This document shows, piece after piece, positions 44,188 through 51,806 of a stretch of DNA of 64,000 bases. The position numbers and the translations under genes are program-made. The DNA is from Blautia argi (GTDB taxonomy: Bacteria > Bacillota > Clostridia > Lachnospirales > Lachnospiraceae): the NCBI RefSeq assembly GCF_003287895.1, contig NZ_CP030280.1:813501-877500 (forward strand). The letters are read 5' to 3'. Each line of letters starts with the position of its first letter. Within the stretch, counting starts at the first letter, position 1. The notes beneath the pieces are model-generated. The model was not told the DNA's origin and ran no database searches. It was given only the letters and a program-made list of their open reading frames with translations.

Positions 44188-45603
44188 ATGGAAAATAATA
44201 AAAAAGACATTAACAGAGCAAAATTGTGGCAGGTTGTATTTTTTTCTTTTAACAATTCTGCAACAAATACAAATTTAGCCATGATGGCATTTTTTATGGT
44301 TTTTACACAAAATATTTTAGGAATGGCGTCTGTACTGGTGGGGGGAATTGCCACAGGCATGAGGGTTTTTGATGCACTTACAGACCCTATTGTAGGATTC
44401 CTGATAGATAAGACAGATGGAAAATTTGGTAAATACAGACCTTATATGGTGATTGGTTCTGTCATTATGAATGTGTCTATGATAGCAATCTTCTTTTGTC
44501 CCAGCACACTTCCGTCTGTGGCAAAGTTGATTTATATCATTGGATTTTATGCATTGTATGTTATTGGATATACATGTCAGACCTGTGTTACTAAGGGTGG
44601 ACAAACTGCGATTACAAATGACCCGGAACAAAGACCTGTCTTTACAATTTCCGACAGTATTGCTTCTTCTTTGGTGAATGCAGGACTGAGCTTTTTCCTG
44701 ACAACTATGCTGGCACCAAAATATGAGGGCGGACTTTTAAATCCTGTTGTATGGCAGAAGATCGTGTTTATTGCAGTAGGAATTCAGATATTTTTTACTG
44801 TGCTTGCTATCTTGGGAATTTGGGAAAAAGACAGAACAGAATACTTTGGTTTTGGTCAGAAGAATGATGCTAAATTTTCCTTTAAAGAATTCGGAAGGAT
44901 TCTGGTTGGAAACAAAGGACTTCGCTATCTTATGATTTCTGCAAATACAGAGAAAATCGGCTGGATGATTTACAATTCTACAGTAGTATATTTTTATGCC
45001 AATATTCTGGTAAACAGTTCCTTGCAGGGAACACTGGCAACAGCAGCAATTATTCCTACGATTCTCGCATCTACAGTAGGACCGATTATTGCCAGAAAGA
45101 AAGGCATGAAAAAAATTTATGTGATTTCCAATGTATGTTCTTTAATCTGCATTGGTGGAATTTTGCTTTTACGTCCAGATGCAAATTACGGAATGCCACT
45201 GCTGATTATGATTATGCTGGAAAGAGCAGCAGCAACAGTATCGGTTTATTTGTCAAATCCGATGATTGCAGATTGTGCAGATTATGAATTGTACAGAACC
45301 GGAAGATATATTCCGGGAATGGTAGGAAGCCTCTTTTCCTTTGCAGATAAATTTGTTTCTTCTTTGAGTACCTTCATTTTAGGAGTAGCTCTTGCCATTG
45401 CCGGATATGGGGATAAGGTTATCACACCAAATGTTCCGGCAGAAGGAACCCTAAGGACAACCCTGTTAATCTGTATGTTTGTGATTCCGGCGGTGTGTCA
45501 TGTGGTTTCCCTGATTTCGATGAAATTCTATCCACTGGACGGAAAAACCATGATGAAGGTTCAGATTGAAAATGCCCAAAAGAGGCACCAGGCTAAAAAC
45601 TAA
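44188..45603 (+). CDS. GPH family (MFS) glycoside/cation symporter of the corrinoid cluster
   Basis: A 471-residue membrane protein with twelve helices and the GPH motif DKTDGKFGKYRPYMV between helices 2 and 3. It is of the same family as the island transporter (20.3 kb) but not a close copy. The start at 44188 (MENNKKDINRAKLWQ) is preferred over the TTG at 44176. Lying between the MT1 candidate and the corrinoid protein, it should import the methylated substrate. The family moves sugars and glycosides, so the substrate may be a methylated sugar or glycoside. This is inference. Confidence 0.88.
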   Translation: MENNKKDINRAKLWQVVFFSFNNSATNTNLAMMAFFMVFTQNILGMASVLVGGIATGMRVFDALTDPIVGFLIDKTDGKFGKYRPYMVIGSVIMNVSMIAIFFCPSTLPSVAKLIYIIGFYALYVIGYTCQTCVTKGGQTAITNDPEQRPVFTISDSIASSLVNAGLSFFLTTMLAPKYEGGLLNPVVWQKIVFIAVGIQIFFTVLAILGIWEKDRTEYFGFGQKNDAKFSFKEFGRILVGNKGLRYLMISANTEKIGWMIYNSTVVYFYANILVNSSLQGTLATAAIIPTILASTVGPIIARKKGMKKIYVISNVCSLICIGGILLLRPDANYGMPLLIMIMLERAAATVSVYLSNPMIADCADYELYRTGRYIPGMVGSLFSFADKFVSSLSTFILGVALAIAGYGDKVITPNVPAEGTLRTTLLICMFVIPAVCHVVSLISMKFYPLDGKTMMKVQIENAQKRHQAKN

Positions 45604-45634
45604 GCAGTTACATGAAAATACAGGAGGAAAAATC

Positions 45635-46273
45635 ATGTCTATTTTAAATGAAATTTCAGAATATTTACAAAAAGGAAGAGCCAAGAATGTAAAAGCATTG
45701 GTACAGCAGGCTTTGGAAGAAGGAGTAAATCCAAAAGATATTTTAAATGAAGGTTTGCTTTCAGGAATGACAGTTATCGGAGGAAGATTTAAAAGAAATG
45801 AAGTATTTGTACCAGAGGTGCTGGTAGCAGCCAGAGCTTTGAATGCAGGGCTGTCTATTTTGGAACCAAAGCTTATTGAGGTTGGAAATGAACCGATTGG
45901 AAAAGCAATTGTGGGGACTGTGCAGGGCGATTTGCATGATATTGGAAAAAACCTGGTAGTAATGATGTTAAAAGGTGCAGGCTTTGACGTGGTGGATATT
46001 GGAATTGACGTGGCTCCGGAAACCTTCCTTCAGAAAGCAGAGGAGGAAAACGCAGATATTATCTGTATGTCTGCACTCCTTACTACTACCATGGGAAAAA
46101 TGAAAGAAAATATTGATTTATTAAAAGAAAAAAATGTAAGAGATAAATATATTGTTATGGTTGGCGGCGCACCGGTAAACGAAGAATTTGCAGAAGAAAT
46201 TGGCGCAGATTATTATACCCCTGATGCAGCAACGGCAGCAGAAGTGGCAAAACGCGCAGTAACAGCAGCGTAA
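45635..46273 (+). CDS. Corrinoid-binding protein (MtaC/MtbC-like)
   Basis: The methyl carrier of the system, 212 residues. An N-terminal helical cap (residues 1-85) precedes the Rossmann-like B12 domain with the DxHxxG motif (Asp99, His101, Gly104), where His101 would be the lower cobalt ligand. Later motifs include the SxL (MSALLTTTM) and the GG (VGGAPV) that hold the nucleotide tail. It cycles between Co(I) and methyl-Co(III), receiving methyl from the first methyltransferase and giving it to the second. The GGAGG site and coupling place it in the operon. Confidence 0.95.
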   Translation: MSILNEISEYLQKGRAKNVKALVQQALEEGVNPKDILNEGLLSGMTVIGGRFKRNEVFVPEVLVAARALNAGLSILEPKLIEVGNEPIGKAIVGTVQGDLHDIGKNLVVMMLKGAGFDVVDIGIDVAPETFLQKAEEENADIICMSALLTTTMGKMKENIDLLKEKNVRDKYIVMVGGAPVNEEFAEEIGADYYTPDAATAAEVAKRAVTAA

Positions 46274-46291
46274 AGAAAAGGAGAAAAACCT

Positions 46292-47311
46292 ATGAAACAG
46301 GATATGAAAAAATGGGTTGAAGAGCTGAAAAATACAAAGGAAAAAAAGGGATTTTTGGTGCTATCTTTTCCTGCTATTCAAAAAATGGGAATTACAGTAA
46401 AGGAACTGGTAAGTTCCAGTGACCTGCAGGCAGAAGCTATGAAAATAGTGGCAGATTCTACACCAGAAGCATTGGCTTCTGTCAGTATGATGGATCTTTC
46501 TCTGGAGGCAGAGGCGTTTGGTTCTTCTGTGCGTTTTGCTGATGATGAGGTTCCGACAATTATTGGAAGTATTGTGAACAGCGAAGAAGAGGCAGAAGCA
46601 TTGGAAATCCCCGAAATAGGAGCAGGAAGAACCCAGATTTATGTAGACGCTATTGAGAAAGCGGTAAAACTTATAGAAGACAGACCTGTGTTTGCAGGTG
46701 TGATTGGCCCTTTTTCTCTGGCAGGGCGCCTGATGGACGTTACAGAGGCAATGATTTATTGCTATGATGAGCCGGATATGGTACATACAGTTTTGGAAAA
46801 AGCTTCCGGTTTCCTGATTAATTATATTAATGCATATAAAGCAGCAGGAGCAAATGGAGTTGTGATGGCAGAGCCTCTGGCAGGTTTGCTTTCCCCCGCT
46901 CTTGAAGAAGAATTTTCCAGTGCCTATGTAAAGAAAATAGTAGACGCAACCCAGACGGATGATTTTATTGTGATTTATCATAATTGTGGGAACTGTACCA
47001 TTCAGCAGATTGATTCTATTTCAAAGAATGGCTGTAAGGTACTGCATTTTGGGAACTCCATAGATATGGAAGAAATGCTGCAAAAAGCGCCTTGTGAACT
47101 TCTTATAATGGGAAATTTGGATCCGGCAGGATATTTCAGAAATGGTACGCCTGACAAAGTAAAAGAGGCGACCATGGAGCTTTTAGAAAAATGCAGCTCC
47201 TATCCAAATTTCATTATTTCTTCCGGGTGTGATATTCCCCCTCTTTCAAGCTGGGATAATATTCAGGCTTTTTTCGACGGGGTGGAAGAATATTACCATC
47301 AAAACAAATAA
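46292..47311 (+). CDS. UroD-type methyltransferase, MtaA/MtbA-like (methylcorrinoid:acceptor)
   Basis: A 339-residue member of the UroD superfamily, shorter and different from the one at 43.0 kb. It has the zinc-binding motif IYHNCGNCT and a late SSGCDIPPLSSWDNI, as in MtaA/MtbA-type enzymes. In methanogens these pass the methyl to coenzyme M; in an acetogenic bacterium the acceptor would more likely be tetrahydrofolate or another thiol or folate, which cannot be told here. Two UroD-type proteins in one cluster suggest that one acts on the substrate and the other on the acceptor. The gene ends before a strong hairpin. Confidence 0.82.
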   Translation: MKQDMKKWVEELKNTKEKKGFLVLSFPAIQKMGITVKELVSSSDLQAEAMKIVADSTPEALASVSMMDLSLEAEAFGSSVRFADDEVPTIIGSIVNSEEEAEALEIPEIGAGRTQIYVDAIEKAVKLIEDRPVFAGVIGPFSLAGRLMDVTEAMIYCYDEPDMVHTVLEKASGFLINYINAYKAAGANGVVMAEPLAGLLSPALEEEFSSAYVKKIVDATQTDDFIVIYHNCGNCTIQQIDSISKNGCKVLHFGNSIDMEEMLQKAPCELLIMGNLDPAGYFRNGTPDKVKEATMELLEKCSSYPNFIISSGCDIPPLSSWDNIQAFFDGVEEYYHQNK

Positions 47312-47328
47312 AACCTTTGCATGTAAAA

Positions 47329-47369
47329 GAAAAGGAACTGTCCTGCAAATGCAGAGTCAGTTCCTTTTC
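47329..47369 (+). terminator. Terminator-like hairpin inside the corrinoid cluster
   Basis: GAAAAGGAACTG and CAGTTCCTTTTC form a perfect 12-bp stem with a 17-base loop, with a T-rich 3' arm. It may reduce, not abolish, transcription of the two activator genes that follow. Confidence 0.75.
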
Positions 47370-47398
47370 TCTATATTAAGAAAGTATGAGAAAGAGAT

Positions 47399-48037
47399 AT
47401 GATGAAAGAAATATATTTAGAAGGACAGAGAAAAAGAATAGATAAACATTTGACTATGGAAATATTGCAATGTTTTCCAGACAGTCCGGTTTACGAGGAA
47501 ACAGAAGGAATTTACCAGGAAGTTTTTTCTCAGGCAGAGGCGTCTATTTGTCCAAAAGGGTGTATTCAATTTTATAAGGCAGAAGAAATCATACCGGAAT
47601 TAAAGCTGGAAAAAGAAACACCCGTAGCAGTTGTTTTGTATACGCTCGGAGAGGAAATCAGCAGATTCAGTGTGCAGGAATTTCAGAGAGGAGATTATCT
47701 GAGAGGAATGTTAATAGATGCAATGGCAGATTCCTGTTTGTTTACCATGGAAGAAGAATGGAAAAAAATTCTGATAAAAGAGTGCAGAAAAAGAAATCTT
47801 GGTATTGAAAGGCGATTGGAAGCGCCGGCAGATATTCCGATGTCAGTACACAAAAGAGTGATGTCTTTTACAAATACAGAAAAATTGGGTATACAGCTTT
47901 CAAAAGGTATGATGTTCTTTCCGATTAAAACAATTTGTCTTGTATTTGTATTGACAGAGGATATTTGTTTGCAAAAGGTAGATCATGACTGTAAAGCATG
48001 TAAAAATTTGAAATGCAGGTTAAGGAAAATAAGATGA
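47399..48037 (+). CDS. Protein related to the B12-dependent methionine synthase activation domain
   Basis: A 212-residue soluble protein with features of the MetH activation-domain fold found next to RACE proteins in corrinoid clusters. Visible parts include GDYLRGMLIDAMADSCLF, resembling the AdoMet-binding half of that domain, and a Cys-rich tail DCKACKNLKC, which may bind metal. There is no MetH catalytic domain. It overlaps the next gene by four bases, so it likely works with the RACE protein in reductive reactivation of the corrinoid protein. The precise role is unknown. Confidence 0.7.
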   Translation: MMKEIYLEGQRKRIDKHLTMEILQCFPDSPVYEETEGIYQEVFSQAEASICPKGCIQFYKAEEIIPELKLEKETPVAVVLYTLGEEISRFSVQEFQRGDYLRGMLIDAMADSCLFTMEEEWKKILIKECRKRNLGIERRLEAPADIPMSVHKRVMSFTNTEKLGIQLSKGMMFFPIKTICLVFVLTEDICLQKVDHDCKACKNLKCRLRKIR

Positions 48038-49599
48038 TAAGAATAACAGTTTTAGAGGAAGAGAAGCAGTATCAGATATTATGTGAGGAAAAAAAGAGTA
48101 TTATGCAGGCATTACTTCTGGCAAATGCAGAAATCAGCGCCCTTTGTGGGGGAAAGGGTATTTGCGGAAAATGTAAAATTAAATTTCTCAAGGGAAAAAC
48201 AGAGCCTTCAGATAAAGACCGTAAAACTTTTTCAGAAAAAGAGTTAGAAGACGGATACCGTCTTGCCTGTACAGCTTATCCCAGAGAAACAGCGGTGATT
48301 CAGTTGTATATGCAAAAAGAACAAAAAATAAAAGTGGTAGCAGAAACAGAAGAAAAACCTTATAATGGAACTGCATACAGGAAAGATTCAGATTTCGGAA
48401 TTGCAGTAGATATAGGAACAACTACGATAGCTATGCAGCTTTTGGAAAAGAGCAAGAAAGAATCCATATCCGCTTATACAGGATTAAACCCTCAGCGTTC
48501 CTATGGTGCAGATGTTATGTCAAGAATAGATGCAGCAAATCATGGCTGGGGAGAACAGCTGCAAAAGAAAATAGAAGAAGCGTTAGAAGTGGGATTTTCA
48601 GAACTGATAGGAAAAGCGGATATTTTAAAAGAAAAAGTAGAGGAAATTATAATTTCCGGAAATACAACCATGATACATTTATTATTGGGATATTCCTGTG
48701 AAACGTTAGGTGTGGCACCCTTTATTCCGGTAAACACAGGGGCAGTCAGGACAGACAGTGAGAAATTATTTCCAAATAGCGGTTTAAAGTGTTCTGTGAA
48801 AATTATCCCCGGATTTTCTGCTTTTGTAGGCGGAGATATTACGGCTGGATTATATTACTGTCAAATGCAGAAAAAAGAGGGAACAAATTTGTTTATTGAT
48901 TTGGGAACAAATGGAGAAATGGCAATCGGTAACAGGGAAAAGATATTGGTAACTTCTGTTGCAGCAGGTCCGGCTTTTGAAGGAGGAAACATTTCATGCG
49001 GTATAGGAAGTGTTCCGGGTGCAATTTGTAAGGTGGATATGAAGGGAAGAAAAATAGAATCACTGGAAACCATTGATGGAAAAGAGCCACTTGGTATTTG
49101 TGGAAGTGGGGTTTTAGAGGCTGTTTTTGAGTTGGTGAAGGAAGCGATAATAGACGAAACAGGGCTTTTAGAGGAGCCGTACTTTGATAATGGATTTCTT
49201 TTAGATGAACAAAGGGGAAAAAATCCTATTGTAATAAATCAAAAAGATATTCGGGAGATTCAACTGGCAAAATCAGCAGTGAGAGCAGGGATTGAAGTAC
49301 TTTTGAAGAGGTTTGGCAGTACCTATAAAGATATAGAAAATGTATACCTGTCAGGAGGCTTTGGCTATTATGTAAACGTAGAAAAGGCTATAGGAATAGG
49401 TATGCTTCCGAGAGAATTATCAAGAAAAATAAAACCTGTGGGAAATACTGCGCTTGCAGGAGCAAAGAAGCTTTTATTTCAAAATGCAGAATGGAAAAAG
49501 CTACGGAAACTGACCGATATGGTACAGGAGATTAATCTGGGAGGAGATAAAGAGTTTCAGGAGTTCTATATGGAGTATTTGTATTTTACCTTAAAATAA
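48034..49599 (+). CDS. ASKHA-domain RACE protein (corrinoid protein reductive activator)
   Basis: A 521-residue reductive activator of corrinoid-dependent enzymes. The N-terminal [2Fe-2S] ferredoxin domain has Cys38, Cys44 and Cys47 (CGGKGICGKC) and Cys79 (RLACTAYP). The C-terminal ASKHA ATPase domain (DUF4445 type) starts at about residue 125 (FGIAVDIGTTTIA) and has IDLGTNGEM, GIGSVPG and a late GGFGYYVNVEKA. It uses ATP to raise an electron from ferredoxin to the low potential needed to return inactive Co(II) to Co(I). Its last place in the cluster and coupling to the preceding gene agree with this. Confidence 0.93.
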   Translation: MIRITVLEEEKQYQILCEEKKSIMQALLLANAEISALCGGKGICGKCKIKFLKGKTEPSDKDRKTFSEKELEDGYRLACTAYPRETAVIQLYMQKEQKIKVVAETEEKPYNGTAYRKDSDFGIAVDIGTTTIAMQLLEKSKKESISAYTGLNPQRSYGADVMSRIDAANHGWGEQLQKKIEEALEVGFSELIGKADILKEKVEEIIISGNTTMIHLLLGYSCETLGVAPFIPVNTGAVRTDSEKLFPNSGLKCSVKIIPGFSAFVGGDITAGLYYCQMQKKEGTNLFIDLGTNGEMAIGNREKILVTSVAAGPAFEGGNISCGIGSVPGAICKVDMKGRKIESLETIDGKEPLGICGSGVLEAVFELVKEAIIDETGLLEEPYFDNGFLLDEQRGKNPIVINQKDIREIQLAKSAVRAGIEVLLKRFGSTYKDIENVYLSGGFGYYVNVEKAIGIGMLPRELSRKIKPVGNTALAGAKKLLFQNAEWKKLRKLTDMVQEINLGGDKEFQEFYMEYLYFTLK

Positions 49600-49612
49600 A
49601 TTTTAAAATTTT

Positions 49613-49640
49613 TGTAACGAATTCGTCCTTTCCCCGTCTA
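49613..49640 (+). promoter_or_regulatory. Predicted ECF-type promoter before the sigma factor gene
   Basis: TGTAAC at 49613-49618 and CGTCTA at 49635-49640, spacer 16, fit the -35 and -10 of ECF sigma factors such as SigX/SigV/SigW of Bacillus. This suggests that the sigma factor transcribes its own gene. Confidence 0.65.
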
Positions 49641-49666
49641 ACCTATGTAAAAGGAGGTGAGCAGTT

Positions 49667-50146
49667 CTGAATTACGAAAAATTATATCATTCCTATTACC
49701 TGCAGGTATATTCTTATGTCATGACAATGGTGAAAAATCAGTCTCTTGCGGAAGAGATAACACAAAATACCTTTTTCAAAGCCATGACAGCCAAAAAGAA
49801 ATTTGAAGGAAAGTCAAAGGAACTGACCTGGTTGTGTGGGATTGCAAAGAATTTGGCGATTGATGAATGCAGGAGGAATGCAAAAACCGGAGAATTAGAT
49901 GAAGTGGCTTCGGCAGCGTCTGTAGATATAGAAGCAGAGGCAGAAGATAAAGATACTGCTCTTCGGATTCATCTTGTTCTTCACGAACTGCAGGAGCCCT
50001 ATAAGGAAGTATTTCAGCTGAGAGTTTTTGGAGAATTGCCATTCTCCCAAATCGGGTATATTTTCGGCAAAACAGAAAACTGGGCAAGAGTTACTTACCA
50101 CAGGGCAAGAATAAAAATTCAGGAAAGGATTGAGGAGAATGAATAA
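49667..50146 (+). CDS. ECF-type RNA polymerase sigma factor
   Basis: A 159-residue ECF sigma with region 2 (LAEEITQNTFFKAMTAKKKF) and region 4 (ELQEPYKEVFQLRVFGELPFSQIGYIFGKTENWARV). The frame upstream has a stop at 49658, and the only start that gives the full region 2 (NYEKLYHSYYLQVYSYVM) is CTG at 49667, preceded by AAAGGAGG with a 9-base gap. ATG at 49721 would remove most of region 2. The gene overlaps the anti-sigma factor gene. A conserved motif is the alternative start codon, which is rare. Confidence 0.85.
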   Translation: MNYEKLYHSYYLQVYSYVMTMVKNQSLAEEITQNTFFKAMTAKKKFEGKSKELTWLCGIAKNLAIDECRRNAKTGELDEVASAASVDIEAEAEDKDTALRIHLVLHELQEPYKEVFQLRVFGELPFSQIGYIFGKTENWARVTYHRARIKIQERIEENE

Positions 50147-51131
50147 AAATAAGTTTCAGGAATGTGAAATTGTGCAGGATTTACTGCCTCTTTACTATGA
50201 CGACGCCTGCACCCAGGCAAGCAAAGAGTTCGTGGAACAGCATTTGGCCGATTGTGAGAAATGTCAGAAAACATATGCAGAATTGAAAAATAACACCTTT
50301 GATACGCTTCTGAAAAAGGAATCCGAGAGTGTGCTGGAAAGACATGCAAAAAAGGAGAGAAATGCGGCGTATAAAGCCGGGGCTGTGATTGCATTGCTGC
50401 TTCTCATTCCCATTGTCATTACTTTTTTCGTATCCATGAGCAGCGGCGGGGATTTAGGTGTATTCGCAGTATTGACGGCTTCTATGCTGCTTGTGGCAGC
50501 CCTGACTGTGGTTCCGCTTATGTCCCAGCAGAAAAGATTTGTGAAAAGTATTTTAACAGGGATTTTGGCGTTATTGGCGATTTTCTTTTTCGTAGACAGA
50601 ATGAATGGCGGAGGGGAGTTTGTTTTATGGTCCATACCTACGATTTTCGGACTGTCCATTGTTCTTTTTCCTCTGGTAATCAGAAATTTGACGCTGCCTG
50701 TGGTACTGTCTGACAAAAAAGCGTTGATAACGATGGTATGGGATACATTCTGGTTATTTTTGACTATTTTTGAAGTTTGCAATCATGCAGGAGATATGGA
50801 AGGCATGCGAACCGGTTATATTGTTGCCATTGTTTTTATGGTGGGCATATGGCTGATTTTTCTAACTGCGAGATATCTTCCGGTCAGTGTCTGGATAAAG
50901 TCGGGACTCATTGTCGGAATCATCAGTATATGGACTGTGTTTGCGAATGATGTGTGCGGATATTTTATAGAGCATAAGAAACAACTTACCATTCTTTTTG
51001 CAGATTTTTCAAACTGGACAGATACAGACTGTGTGAACGGAAATATTTTTGTGTTAGCCTTGATTTTAGGCGGGGGAATCAGTGTTGCTCTGTTTATCAC
51101 AGGACTGGCGAAAAGAAATGGAAAAATATAA
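50139..51131 (+). CDS. Membrane anti-sigma factor with zinc-finger (zf-HC2) domain
   Basis: A 330-residue protein. The N terminus has the anti-sigma zinc finger VEQHLADCEKCQKTY (His-x3-Cys-x2-Cys). After a short linker there are several membrane helices from about residue 78 to the C terminus, more than the single helix of many RsiW-like proteins. It would hold the ECF sigma factor at the membrane until a signal. The ATG at 50139 overlaps the sigma factor end and has GAGGAG upstream. The signal is unknown. Confidence 0.85.
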   Translation: MNKNKFQECEIVQDLLPLYYDDACTQASKEFVEQHLADCEKCQKTYAELKNNTFDTLLKKESESVLERHAKKERNAAYKAGAVIALLLLIPIVITFFVSMSSGGDLGVFAVLTASMLLVAALTVVPLMSQQKRFVKSILTGILALLAIFFFVDRMNGGGEFVLWSIPTIFGLSIVLFPLVIRNLTLPVVLSDKKALITMVWDTFWLFLTIFEVCNHAGDMEGMRTGYIVAIVFMVGIWLIFLTARYLPVSVWIKSGLIVGIISIWTVFANDVCGYFIEHKKQLTILFADFSNWTDTDCVNGNIFVLALILGGGISVALFITGLAKRNGKI

Positions 51132-51245
51132 AATAGAGAGAAGCATGAAAAACAAATGGAGAGAGCGATAGAAGAAGGTGAGGCTGCTTTATGCGGCTTT
51201 GCCTTTTTCCTGTTTATACAGTTCTTTTCAAATGTCCCTGTATTC

Positions 51246-51289
51246 TTGACAAGTCAATTTTATCTCTTTATAATATAGTTGACTTGTCA
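51246..51289 (+). promoter_or_regulatory. Consensus promoter flanked by two MarR-type operators
   Basis: TTGACA (51246-51251) and TATAAT (51269-51274) are a full consensus with a 17-base spacer. TTGACAAGTCAA (51246-51257) overlaps the -35, and TTGACTTGTCA (51279-51289) lies after the start. They are copies of the same near-palindrome, so MarR could bind both and block polymerase. Confidence 0.8.
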
Positions 51290-51305
51290 GGAATAAGGAG
51301 GAAAT

Positions 51306-51806
51306 ATGGAAAATCGCGTATTGGGAAGAAGCATTGCCATTCTCCATCGAAGAGAACAGAAATATATGATTCAGAAGATGAAGGAATACGGCATTGGTTA
51401 TTCCAGCTATAATTTTTTATTTTATCTGTCTGCCTATCCGGGCAGCAGCCAGAAGGAAATGTGTGAAAATATGGCAGTAGATGAGGCTTTGGCGGTACGA
51501 ACTATGAAAAAGCTGCAGGAGCAGGGCTTGATACAGAGAAAAAAAGGAGCAGGAAATGGGCGGTCTTATGCTATCAGTCTTACCCCAAAGGGAGAGGAGT
51601 TGATTCCCCAATTAAGAAATGCTCTGGCAGAGTGGTGGTCCCAGGTACTGTCTGTGCTGCCAAAGGAGGAGCAGCAGAATATGGTAGAGAAAATTGAAAA
51701 GATGGCATTTCATTCCAGGGAAGTGCTTCAAAATGCCAGAGAAGAAAAAGAAGAAACATTACAAAAGAGGAGGAAAGGGGAAAAGTATGGAGAAGAATCA
51801 GAATAA
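51306..51806 (+). CDS. MarR family transcriptional regulator
   Basis: A 166-residue winged-helix protein. HTH region: SSQKEMCENMAVDEALAVRTMKKL (about residues 50-73), wing GRSYAISLTPKGEEL. The C-terminal tail is Lys/Glu-rich. The start has AAGGAGG upstream. It overlaps the following MATE gene by 20 bases, so it likely regulates that exporter from the palindromic sites in its promoter. The ligand is unknown but may be an exported drug or a phenolic. Confidence 0.88.
   Translation: MENRVLGRSIAILHRREQKYMIQKMKEYGIGYSSYNFLFYLSAYPGSSQKEMCENMAVDEALAVRTMKKLQEQGLIQRKKGAGNGRSYAISLTPKGEELIPQLRNALAEWWSQVLSVLPKEEQQNMVEKIEKMAFHSREVLQNAREEKEETLQKRRKGEKYGEESE

Noticed and set aside
43024-47311. UroD-type proteins as heme biosynthesis enzymes
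   Set aside because: Both have the H-x-C...C zinc motif of methyltransferases and sit with a corrinoid protein and RACE; no other heme genes are near.
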